From Candidatus Bipolaricaulota bacterium (GTDB lineage Bacteria > Bipolaricaulota > Bipolaricaulia > Bipolaricaulales > Bipolaricaulaceae), in the NCBI GenBank assembly GCA_015661965.1, contig DQVA01000103.1:1-5122 (forward strand): 5,122 nt of DNA, read 5' to 3'. The first letter of the stretch is position 1, and each line of letters starts with the position of its first letter. A model generated the notes under the pieces. That model was not told where the DNA came from and made no database searches. It saw only the letters and a list, made by a program, of their open reading frames with translations. The translations under genes and the position numbers were made by a program. This document shows, piece by piece, positions 1-5,122 of this stretch.

Positions 1-91
1 CCCGCTCTAAAAAAAGCAGCGCCTGAAGTTCCTCAGCCACCATTTCCCGCACCGTGTCCCTCAACAGCAATCTCAGTTCGTCCTGGTTCAC
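1..91 (-). CDS. Partial gene, N-terminal 30 codons only; unknown function
   Basis: I do not recognise this gene. It starts at a GTG (89-91) preceded by a strong SD, AGGAGGT at 101-107, with 9 nt between them, and stays open for 30 codons until it leaves the window. The visible peptide starts MNQDELRLLLRDTVREMVAE and goes on to an ELQALL segment. It has regularly spaced Leu/Val between Asp, Glu and Arg, so it should form one amphipathic, charged helix. It has no signal peptide and does not resemble the start of an ABC ATPase of the DppD/DppF type. Such helices occur as N-terminal caps on many cytoplasmic proteins, including some cargo proteins of bacterial microcompartments, but nothing here settles that. 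An in-frame CTG just before the GTG is a less likely start. A run of seven T at codons 26-28 is unusual for this GC-rich sequence. It is separated from the upstream M14 gene by 119 nt, so it may have its own promoter. Confidence 0.6.
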   Translation of the reverse strand, partial: MNQDELRLLLRDTVREMVAEELQALLFLER

Positions 92-100
92 CAGCGGGGC

Positions 101-107
101 ACCTCCT
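101..107 (-). promoter_or_regulatory. Shine-Dalgarno of the partial gene
   Basis: On the minus strand this reads AGGAGGT, preceded by AA, a near-perfect match to the 16S rRNA 3' end. It lies 9 nt before the GTG at 91. The GTG that overlaps the SD itself (GTG CCC CGC TGG TGA) meets a stop after four codons, so the GTG at 91 is the sensible start. This site is the main evidence that the short partial reading frame is a real gene. Confidence 0.7.
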
Positions 108-134
108 TTCCGCCCTAAGGTACCCCCGTGTTGC

Positions 135-151
135 CACAGACTGTGACACAG
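135..151. promoter_or_regulatory. Overlapping odd palindromes, candidate operator
   Basis: The plus strand reads CACAG-A-CTGTG-A-CACAG. This forms two perfect 5-bp inverted repeats (135-145 and 141-151), each with a one-base centre, sharing the middle CTGTG half-site. It lies 44 to 60 nt upstream of the GTG of the partial gene, inside the only sizeable gap in the window. The alternating half-sites resemble a binding site for a dimeric regulator, but no known consensus was matched; a CRP-type TGTGA-N6-TCACA arrangement is not present. The operator role is inference. Confidence 0.35.
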
Positions 152-181
152 AATTTGTTACGCTACTATTTGCGACGCTAC
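152..181. repeat. Tandem 15-bp direct repeat (two copies)
   Basis: Two directly adjacent 15-bp units, 152-166 and 167-181, agree at 12 of 15 positions on the plus strand: aATTTGttACGCTAC followed by tATTTGcgACGCTAC (differing bases in lower case). The shared blocks are ATTTG and ACGCTAC. The repeat abuts the palindromic element at 135-151 and lies between the end of the M14 gene and the partial gene. It is more AT-rich than the flanking coding DNA. Tandem sites in an intergenic gap suggest cooperative regulator binding, but two imperfect copies are weak evidence and chance cannot be excluded. Confidence 0.45.
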
Positions 182-210
182 CTCTCTATCCCCGCGGTTC
201 TGAGGCGGTG

Positions 211-1605
211 TCACTCTCCCTTCCGCTCGGATTGCAGGTACTTGGCAACCGCCAGGGCCGCCGTCAGCTGTACCGCCACCAGGTTTCGGATGGGGATTAC
301 GCGGAGGTCGAGTTGGGACATGAAGATCTCGTTATGTCTCAAAAGCTCTTCTTCTACCCGGTCCCTCACCTCCTCCAGCTCCCCTCTCCCCGGGTGGGCG
401 GAGCGGGAGGAGAGCTCCTCCTCCACCATCCGGATAAACATTCCGTAAAGAAGCATCCCGTAGAAGCGGGTTAACTGGCGGCTATCGAATACCTGGGACA
501 CGGTGGCCGGGGAGGAGAGCTCGGGGGCGGATTCGGCCCAGCGGCGCTTCGCCTTAAGGTGTTCGGGCATAGTGCGAAGGAACTCCTCCACCGCCTCCCG
601 CAACCGCGATCGGACTGTGAGGTGGTTCCGGATCCTCTCCAGAGCCTGGGAAAGGAACCAGTACATCCCCTCCGAGAGCTCGACGCTGTGGAGGACCGCC
701 TGGCGCCGTTCCACGTCGGAGAGGTTCAGGTCCTCGATCCGGGGGTCATAGAAGTAGGGGACCTCGCACACCAGAACGAAGGCGTCGGGAACGAGGGAGA
801 GGGCGTAATCGGCGCTGCTGGTGCCCCCCCTTAACACCTCGGCGGGATCCTTGTGGGAATGTCGGGCGAGGTAATCGTAGGAGTCCTGGATGCGGGGCAT
901 GAGGTAGATCGCGTCCGAGAGCTTCACCGCGTAGGGCATCTCCGGCTCGCCTAAGTGCAGGGGTATCCCCTGGGACACCGCCCCGGCGCGAAGAGGTCCG
1001 TAAAGGGGCTCACACGGCTCGGTGACGTAGAAATACGCCCCGCCGAAGCCGGCGTTGTGGAGGCTGTAGATGAAGAGGGGTTTTTCCTCTTGGATAACCC
1101 TCATCAGGGCCCGGGTCTCGGGGAGGGGGGAGTCGAAGTGCAAGGTCTTATAGTGTACGGGGAAGGTCCACTCCACCTGTTGGTGGTGGGGCGGGCGGTA
1201 GAAGTGGCGGGCGTAGTTGAGGGGGGTGAAGGGACCCCTGAACCAGCCCTCGTTCAGCCGGGTGCCGTCCGGATCAGAACACTTCACCAACACCCACTTG
1301 AACCCGCTCCACTCCCTGAACTCACGGTCTTGGGCCAACTTCTGGGACAGGAACTCCACCAACATCGCGCCAATGGGCTCGTTGGGATGGGGGGTGGCAA
1401 AGAGGAAGGCCGTTCGGGGGCCTTCCCCGATATGGAGGGCATAAATAGGCCGTCCTTCCTGGGATCGTCCGATCTCCTCCAACCGCACCACCGAGGGATA
1501 CTCCCGGGCCAGGACCCGGGAACTCCTGTCCAACTCTTCGACGGTGAGGAAGTATTGGTAATAAGGAATCTCACAGATGATCTCCGCTATCTTTCTCCGT
1601 TTCAA
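211..1605 (-). CDS. M14-family zinc metallocarboxypeptidase-like protein
   Basis: A 464-aa metallopeptidase, presumably cutting peptides or aminoacyl conjugates in the cytoplasm. It has no signal peptide or membrane segment. Residues about 15-60 match the M14 entry region (FLTVEELDRSS, then IGRSQEGRPIYALHIG). Metal ligands are visible as HPNE (H73, E76) and a later histidine in SLHNAGFGG (H183). The substrate-binding stretch is DPDGTRLNEGWFRG (D111 to G124, with N118 and R123), a variant of the usual NPDG. The catalytic glutamate is likely E281 in VCEVPYF. A charged, mainly helical region of about 175 residues (290-464) follows and is not part of the minimal catalytic fold. The start is TTG at 1603-1605, with GGAGG at 1610-1614; the open frame continues upstream, but only as a shadow of dppC. 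It follows dppC by 17 nt, so it is almost certainly co-transcribed with the transporter and may process imported peptides. Exact substrate unknown. Confidence 0.88.
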   Translation of the reverse strand: MKRRKIAEIICEIPYYQYFLTVEELDRSSRVLAREYPSVVRLEEIGRSQEGRPIYALHIGEGPRTAFLFATPHPNEPIGAMLVEFLSQKLAQDREFREWSGFKWVLVKCSDPDGTRLNEGWFRGPFTPLNYARHFYRPPHHQQVEWTFPVHYKTLHFDSPLPETRALMRVIQEEKPLFIYSLHNAGFGGAYFYVTEPCEPLYGPLRAGAVSQGIPLHLGEPEMPYAVKLSDAIYLMPRIQDSYDYLARHSHKDPAEVLRGGTSSADYALSLVPDAFVLVCEVPYFYDPRIEDLNLSDVERRQAVLHSVELSEGMYWFLSQALERIRNHLTVRSRLREAVEEFLRTMPEHLKAKRRWAESAPELSSPATVSQVFDSRQLTRFYGMLLYGMFIRMVEEELSSRSAHPGRGELEEVRDRVEEELLRHNEIFMSQLDLRVIPIRNLVAVQLTAALAVAKYLQSERKGE

Positions 1606-1609
1606 GCTG

Positions 1610-1614
1610 CCTCC
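1610..1614 (-). promoter_or_regulatory. Shine-Dalgarno deciding the TTG start of the M14 gene
   Basis: The minus strand reads GGAGG, 4 nt before TTG (1605-1603). No ATG is available in frame near the beginning of the recognisable M14 homology, and the first in-frame GTG (about codon 39) would cut off conserved sequence. The site lies 8 nt beyond the dppC stop codon, allowing translational coupling. Confidence 0.6.
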
Positions 1615-1622
1615 ATCTTCTT

Positions 1623-2465
1623 TCAGTAGCCCTTGAGCCGCGGGTCCAGGACGTCCCGCAGGCCGTCCCCCACCAGATTGAAAGCTAGCACGGTGAGGAA
1701 GATGGCCATCCCGGCCGATGTGGCGATGTGGGGGGCCTGGCGTAGGTAGACCCGGCCGGTTGCGATCATGTTTCCCCAACTGGGGGTAGGGGGCTGGGCC
1801 CCGAAACCCAAGAAGGAAAGACCGGATTCCAGGAGAATCGCCCCGGCCACGTTCAGGGTGGCGACCACGATCACCGGGGCCATCACGTTTGGAAGCAGAT
1901 GTCGCCACATGATCCGCAGATTCCCCGCCCCCAGGGCGCGGGCTGCCTCCACGAAATCCTGTTCCTTGACGGTGAGGATGTTCCCCCGCACGATGCGAGC
2001 GTACTGGGACCACATGGTGAGGCCCAGGACTACCATGATGTTCACCAGGCTAGGGGGGACGATGGCCACCACCGCCAGGATGAGGAGAAACGGGGGAAAG
2101 GACATGAGCAGGTCCACCAAGCCCATGATCAGGGTATCTATGATCCCGCTGAAGTAGCCGGCGACCAACCCCATGGTGACCCCCACCACCGCCGAGATCC
2201 CCGCGGCGATGAATCCCACCGTGAGGGAAATCCTTGTTCCCAACATGATCCGGCTCAACACATCCCGGCCCAGCTCATCCGTGCCCAGGAGGTGTTTGGA
2301 GCTTGGGGACTCAAGCTTCTCCCGCAGGTTCATCCGGTAGGGATCCTGGGGGACGATCACGGGGGCGAAGACGGTGACCACATAGATCCCCAGGAGGAAG
2401 ACGGAACCGGCCAGGGCCGCCCGGTTGCGGCCGAACCTCCGCAAAAAGGTGAGAACCCCCTTCAT
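1623..2465 (-). CDS. dppC: ABC peptide-type importer permease, DppC/OppC family
   Basis: A 280-aa inner-membrane subunit, a usual length for DppC. Residues 1-16 are basic and cytoplasmic (MKGVLTFLRRFGRNRA), followed by a first membrane helix near 17-38. The family signature HLLGTDELGRDVLSRIMLGTR lies at 58-78. Further helices follow at about 81-104, 110-137, 141-153, 195-218 and 250-267. The EAA loop that docks on the ATPase is EAARALGAGNLRIMWRHLLP (173-192). The typical C-terminus DVLDPRLKGY is intact. The ATG at 2463-2465 is preceded by AGGAGGGGGG, and this SD starts inside the TAG of dppB, 8 nt upstream. The reading frame remains open far upstream, but that part is antisense-like shadow within dppB. 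It forms the transmembrane channel with DppB; substrate is set mainly by the binding protein, and peptide is the favoured guess. Confidence 0.95.
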   Translation of the reverse strand: MKGVLTFLRRFGRNRAALAGSVFLLGIYVVTVFAPVIVPQDPYRMNLREKLESPSSKHLLGTDELGRDVLSRIMLGTRISLTVGFIAAGISAVVGVTMGLVAGYFSGIIDTLIMGLVDLLMSFPPFLLILAVVAIVPPSLVNIMVVLGLTMWSQYARIVRGNILTVKEQDFVEAARALGAGNLRIMWRHLLPNVMAPVIVVATLNVAGAILLESGLSFLGFGAQPPTPSWGNMIATGRVYLRQAPHIATSAGMAIFLTVLAFNLVGDGLRDVLDPRLKGY

Positions 2466-2473
2466 CCCCCCTC

Positions 2474-3418
2474 CTATTCGTACCGGATCCTCGGGTCCAC
2501 CGCCCCGTAGAGAAGGTCGGTGACGAGGTTGGCGATCACCACGGTACCTGCCCCCAGGAGCACGATGGCCTGCACCACGGGATAGTCCCGGGTAGTGAGG
2601 GCCTGAACCAGTAGCCGGCCCATCCCCGGCCAAGCGAACACCGTCTCGATGAGGATGCTCCCGGAAAAGATATAGGCGAGATAGAATCCCAAGATGGTGA
2701 GCACAGGGATGAAGGCGTTCCGCAGCGCGTGTTTGATGATCACCAGGTGCTCCACCAGGCCCTTGGCCCGCGCGGTGGTGATGTAATCCTGCCGCAGTAC
2801 CTCCAACATGCTGGAGCGCACCATGCGGGTGAGCCCCCCGGCCAGGCCGAATCCCAGCGTGAAGCCGGGCATGATGTAGGACTTCCACGACTCCAGGCCG
2901 CTTGTGGGCAGGAGGCGTAGCCTCACCGAGATAAGCAGGATCAACATCAGCCCCAGCCAGAAGCTGGGCATGGACATCCCGAACAGTGAAAAGCCAGTTC
3001 CGAAGTAATCCAGGAGGCTGTTGCGCTTGAGGGCGGATAGGATCCCGATGGGGAAGGCGATGACGAAGGCGATGAGATATCCCACCAAGCTCAGGGAAAT
3101 GGTGGGGAAAAGCCTGGCCCGTACCAGGGGCCACACCGGGCAGCGGAAGCGGATGGAGATGCCCATGTCCCCATGGAACATGTTGTTGAGCCATTTTAGG
3201 TACTGGACGTGAAACGGCTGATCCAAGCCCCATTTGGCCCTCAGGGCCTCCACGTCGGCGCTGGAGGTGGTCCCCCCGGAGTACCCTCCGCCCCCGAATC
3301 CCAACATGATCCTAATGGGATCTCCGGGCGTGAGGTGTAGGATGGCGAAGACGATCAGGGTCACCCCCAACACGATGGGGACCGAGGCAAATACCTTGCG
3401 GACGACGTAATGGAGCAA
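2474..3418 (-). CDS. dppB: ABC peptide-type importer permease, DppB/OppB family
   Basis: A 314-aa inner-membrane subunit. It opens with the characteristic MLHYVVRKVFASVPIVLGVT and a first helix at about 9-29, then the conserved LTPGDP (29-34). A periplasmic stretch carries KWGLDQPF (62-69), and FHGDMGISIR lies at 81-90. Membrane helices follow near 105-130, 139-165, 180-197, 236-258 and 283-304. The EAA loop DYITTARAKGLVEHLVIIKH is at 211-230 and the C-terminus AVDPRIRYE is typical. The start is TTG at 3416-3418; there is no earlier in-frame start that fits, and the next Met (residue 38) would remove the first helix. Its SD, GGGGTG at 3423-3428, is weak and overlaps a small hairpin. A glycine-rich stretch, GFGGGGYSGG (40-49), sits in the first periplasmic loop and looks longer than usual. 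It pairs with DppC to form the translocation path. Confidence 0.95.
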   Translation of the reverse strand: MLHYVVRKVFASVPIVLGVTLIVFAILHLTPGDPIRIMLGFGGGGYSGGTTSSADVEALRAKWGLDQPFHVQYLKWLNNMFHGDMGISIRFRCPVWPLVRARLFPTISLSLVGYLIAFVIAFPIGILSALKRNSLLDYFGTGFSLFGMSMPSFWLGLMLILLISVRLRLLPTSGLESWKSYIMPGFTLGFGLAGGLTRMVRSSMLEVLRQDYITTARAKGLVEHLVIIKHALRNAFIPVLTILGFYLAYIFSGSILIETVFAWPGMGRLLVQALTTRDYPVVQAIVLLGAGTVVIANLVTDLLYGAVDPRIRYE

Positions 3419-3425
3419 TTCGCAC

Positions 3426-3439
3426 CCCGAAAAATCGGG
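3426..3439 (-). promoter_or_regulatory. Small hairpin overlapping the dppB Shine-Dalgarno
   Basis: On the minus strand CCCGA-TTTT-TCGGG forms a 5-bp stem with a 4-nt loop. The 3' arm shares its three G residues with the presumed SD GGGGTG (3428-3423), which lies 4 nt before the TTG start. Folding would partly hide the ribosome site and lower dppB translation. The stem is short, so the effect is inference. Confidence 0.4.
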
Positions 3440-3448
3440 CGGACTTGA

Positions 3449-3475
3449 GGCCGGCGGGCTTGGGGCCCGCCGGCC
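3449..3475 (-). promoter_or_regulatory. Perfect 11-bp GC hairpin between binding protein and permease genes
   Basis: On the minus strand GGCCGGCGGGC-CCCAA-GCCCGCCGGCC forms an 11-bp perfect stem with a 5-nt loop, starting 6 nt after the stop codon of the binding-protein gene. There is no U-tract directly after the stem; the nearest T run is 11 nt downstream and belongs to the next hairpin's loop. It is therefore not a canonical intrinsic terminator. Hairpins at this place in importer operons are known to protect the upstream mRNA from 3' exonucleases or to attenuate transcription, giving more binding protein than permease. Which of these happens here cannot be told from sequence. Confidence 0.7.
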
Positions 3476-3481
3476 CCACCC

Positions 3482-5047
3482 TCAACCTTCCTCGACCCAG
3501 ACCTTATGCAACAGCTCAAGCTGCCCCAGGTCGAGATCGCTCATCCCGTGGACCCGTCTGCTCAGGAAGATGAACCGGGGCCAGGTGCAGATGAGGACCA
3601 CGGGGGCATCCCTCATGAACTCCTCCTGATAGCGGCTGTAGATCTCCTTGCGCTTGGCCTCGTCCATGGTGGACTTGCCTTCGTCAAGGAGCTGATCGAT
3701 GAGGGGGTTGCTGTAGCCCCAGATGTTGAAGGGGCCGCCGCTGTGGAAGTACTGCTCCTGTAGGGCCGGGGTGAAGCCCACCCCGAACTGGATCAGGCAG
3801 GTATCGAACTCGCCGGCGAACACCCGATCCAGCCAGGTACCGATCTCCACGTTCTGGATGTTGACCTTGATGCCCACCTCAGCCAGCTGGTCCTTGGCGA
3901 TGACGGCGATCTGCTCGAGCTCCACGCCTCCGGAGACTCCCAGCAAGGTGACCTCGAAGGGCTCGCCGTCCTTATCCACGATCCCATCGCCGTCGGTATC
4001 GGCCCAACCCGCCTCGGCGAGCAGGGCCTTAGCCTTCTCGGGATCGTGGGCGTATTCCACGGCGTACTTCTCCGCCACGGCGGGATCGAAATACATGGCG
4101 TGGCTTTTGGGGATGGGGGAATTGCCCACGTAACCGTAGCCGTAGAACACGGCATCCGCGATCCCCTGTCGATCCAGGGCGTTATAGAAGGCGCGGCGCA
4201 CCCTCACGTCTTGGAACCTCTCCTGTTTGAGGTTGAAGCCGATGTGGTTCCAAATCACGGAGGGAAGCTCTATCACCCGGAGGTATGGGTTGGCCTTGAC
4301 CATCTCCACTGCGGCCATGGTGCCGCCGATGTAATCCACTTCCCCCGCCTCCAGGGCTGCGAGCTGCACAGCGCTTTCGGGGATGACCTTGTAGATCACC
4401 TCATCGAGATAGGGCCTGCCGCCCCAATAATTCTCGTTGGCGACGAGCCTTATGTATTCCCCAGGCACCCATTCCGCGAACTTGAACGGGCCGGTGCCCA
4501 TGGGCTGGCGGATGGTGACCTCGAGGCCCACCCGTTCGGTGTAATCCTTGCAGATGATATACCCAAGTAAGGCGAGATCATCGAGGAAGAAGGGGCTGGG
4601 GCGGGAAAGCACGAACTTAACCGTGTAGGGATCAATGACCTCCACGGACTCGATGAGGGAGAAGTTCTGCCGGCGAGCGGCGTGGGTGTCGGGGTCGAGC
4701 ACCAACTCGAAGGTGTACTTCACATCCTCGGCGGTGAACTTGGTGCTGTCGTGCCAGCGGACATCGTCCCGGAGCTTAAACACCCACGTACGATCGTCGG
4801 GGTTGTCCCAAGAGACGGCCAGGTTGGGCAGGATCCGCTTGAGACCGGGCTCGTAGACAACCAAGGTTTCGTATATTCTATCGGCCACGATGGCTGATGG
4901 GCCATCGGTGAGGAGGATGGGATTCAGGTTGGAAGCCTCGTCGGCTGCGATCCTGAACGTTCCTCCGTACTGGGGTCCCTCGGCGCTTCCTACTACAAAC
5001 GCCGCGAAAAGGCCGACCGCCAAAAGTACTGCACCTCTTAAGTTCAC
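3482..5047 (-). CDS. Family-5 extracellular solute-binding protein of an ABC peptide-type importer
   Basis: A 521-aa exported binding protein that captures the ligand and delivers it to the DppB/DppC channel. Residues 1 to about 22 are a signal peptide: a short Arg-containing start (MNLR), a hydrophobic core, and a likely cut after GSA. There is no lipobox Cys, so it should be soluble in a periplasm. Family SBP_bac_5 features run in order: YGGTFRIA (27-34), RIYETLVVYEPGLKRILPNLA (57-77), WVFKLRDDVRWHD (88-100), FTAEDVKYTFE (104-114), MGTGPFKF (183-190), ENYWGGRPYLDEV (205-217), FNLKQERFQDVRVRRAFYNA (271-290), and an acidic DTDGDGIVD loop (350-358). The last resembles a calcium-binding loop and is common in this family. 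The GTG start (5045-5047) follows AAGGAGG by 6 nt. Peptide is the likely ligand given the M14 neighbour, but family 5 also takes sugars, nickel and opines, so the substrate is open. Confidence 0.95.
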   Translation of the reverse strand: MNLRGAVLLAVGLFAAFVVGSAEGPQYGGTFRIAADEASNLNPILLTDGPSAIVADRIYETLVVYEPGLKRILPNLAVSWDNPDDRTWVFKLRDDVRWHDSTKFTAEDVKYTFELVLDPDTHAARRQNFSLIESVEVIDPYTVKFVLSRPSPFFLDDLALLGYIICKDYTERVGLEVTIRQPMGTGPFKFAEWVPGEYIRLVANENYWGGRPYLDEVIYKVIPESAVQLAALEAGEVDYIGGTMAAVEMVKANPYLRVIELPSVIWNHIGFNLKQERFQDVRVRRAFYNALDRQGIADAVFYGYGYVGNSPIPKSHAMYFDPAVAEKYAVEYAHDPEKAKALLAEAGWADTDGDGIVDKDGEPFEVTLLGVSGGVELEQIAVIAKDQLAEVGIKVNIQNVEIGTWLDRVFAGEFDTCLIQFGVGFTPALQEQYFHSGGPFNIWGYSNPLIDQLLDEGKSTMDEAKRKEIYSRYQEEFMRDAPVVLICTWPRFIFLSRRVHGMSDLDLGQLELLHKVWVEEG

Positions 5048-5122
5048 TTATCCCCTCCTTGATCCTTTGGTTTCGTGCGGTTTCCCCAAAATAGGTCCCC
5101 CCTCTCACCCTCTTCCCCTTCG
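5048..5122 (-). other. Leader upstream of the binding-protein gene
   Basis: The 75 nt before the GTG are purine-rich on the minus strand (GAAGGGGAAGAGGGTGAGAG, then a G run). I see no convincing -35/-10 pair: a TATTTT at 5088-5093 has no TTGACA-like partner at the right distance. The operon promoter may lie beyond the window, or another gene of the operon may precede it. Confidence 0.3.
5054..5060 (-). promoter_or_regulatory. Shine-Dalgarno of the binding-protein gene
   Basis: The minus strand reads AAGGAGG, followed by GG, 6 nt before the GTG at 5047. It is the best-matched and best-spaced ribosome site in the window, in contrast to the weak, partly folded one of dppB. It fixes the GTG as start, and the signal peptide begins directly there. 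Confidence 0.75.

Noticed and set aside
141..163. CRP/FNR-type site starting at TGTGA
   Set aside because: The second half-site TCACA (or TCAA) is absent at the required six-base distance.
1602..1616. Four-codon minus-strand mini-ORF (ATG GAG GCA GCT TGA) whose stop overlaps the TTG start of the M14 gene
   Set aside because: It could couple translation, but it has no clear SD of its own, and its bases are explained by the SD and start region of the M14 gene.
955..1629. 224-codon plus-strand open frame opposite the M14 gene
   Set aside because: It is fully antisense to a well-supported enzyme gene, shows no recognisable motif, and has the composition expected from the reverse complement of GC-rich codons.
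1606..2013. N-terminal extension of the M14 reading frame, giving a 600-aa open frame
   Set aside because: This part overlaps dppC in another frame, has a Pro/Arg/Gly-rich composition typical of shadow frames in GC-rich DNA, and resembles no M14 sequence. The SD-backed TTG at 1605 begins just before recognisable homology.
1899..2510. 203-codon plus-strand open frame opposite dppC
   Set aside because: It is antisense to a clear permease and very rich in His, Asp, Gln and Pro, as expected from reading hydrophobic codons backwards.
2466..3233. N-terminal extension of the dppC frame, giving a 536-aa open frame
   Set aside because: It lies within dppB in another frame and is rich in His, Pro and Arg. 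The ATG at 2465 with AGGAGG gives a normal-length DppC.
3449..3475. The 11-bp hairpin as a rho-independent terminator
   Set aside because: No U-tract follows the stem directly, and the permease genes of the same transporter lie downstream, so full termination would make little sense.
4046..4570. 174-codon plus-strand open frame opposite the binding-protein gene
   Set aside because: It is an antisense shadow without domain features; the opposite strand encodes a complete family-5 binding protein.
5088..5093. TATTTT as a -10 promoter element for the operon
   Set aside because: No -35-like hexamer lies 16-18 nt upstream; the region there is a G/A-rich stretch.

Overview
The window is bacterial chromosomal DNA, GC-rich and densely packed, with every credible gene on the minus strand. 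Read right to left, it holds the core of a family-5 (dipeptide/oligopeptide/nickel type) ABC importer followed by a cytosolic zinc metallopeptidase. The order is an exported solute-binding protein (5047 to 3482), a DppB-type permease (3418 to 2474), a DppC-type permease (2465 to 1623), an M14-family metallocarboxypeptidase-like enzyme (1605 to 211), and the first 30 codons of another gene (91 to the window edge).

The four complete genes look like one operon. The gaps are 63, 8 and 17 nt, and the Shine-Dalgarno (SD) sequences sit in or next to the preceding stop codons. The longest gap, between the binding protein and the first permease, carries a perfect 11-bp GC-rich hairpin and a second small hairpin that overlaps the presumed SD of dppB. 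That layout suggests the binding protein is made in excess over the membrane subunits. The working model, which is inference, is that a peptide is captured outside the membrane, passed through the DppB/DppC channel and trimmed in the cytoplasm by the co-transcribed M14 enzyme. No ABC ATPase gene is present in the window, so the importer must use ATPases encoded outside it.

The 119-nt gap between the M14 gene and the partial gene is relatively AT-rich. It contains a tandem 15-bp direct repeat and an overlapping pair of odd palindromes, and is the best candidate control region in the window. The partial gene has a strong SD and begins with a charged amphipathic helix; its identity is unknown.

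Four of the five genes start with a codon other than ATG (two GTG, two TTG). The binding protein has a cleavable signal peptide without a lipobox cysteine, which fits a diderm with a periplasm better than a typical Gram-positive. GC-rich codon use and compact spacing would suit a thermophilic or uncultured diderm lineage, but the taxon cannot be fixed from this sequence. I found no mobile elements, CRISPR, tRNA or rRNA.
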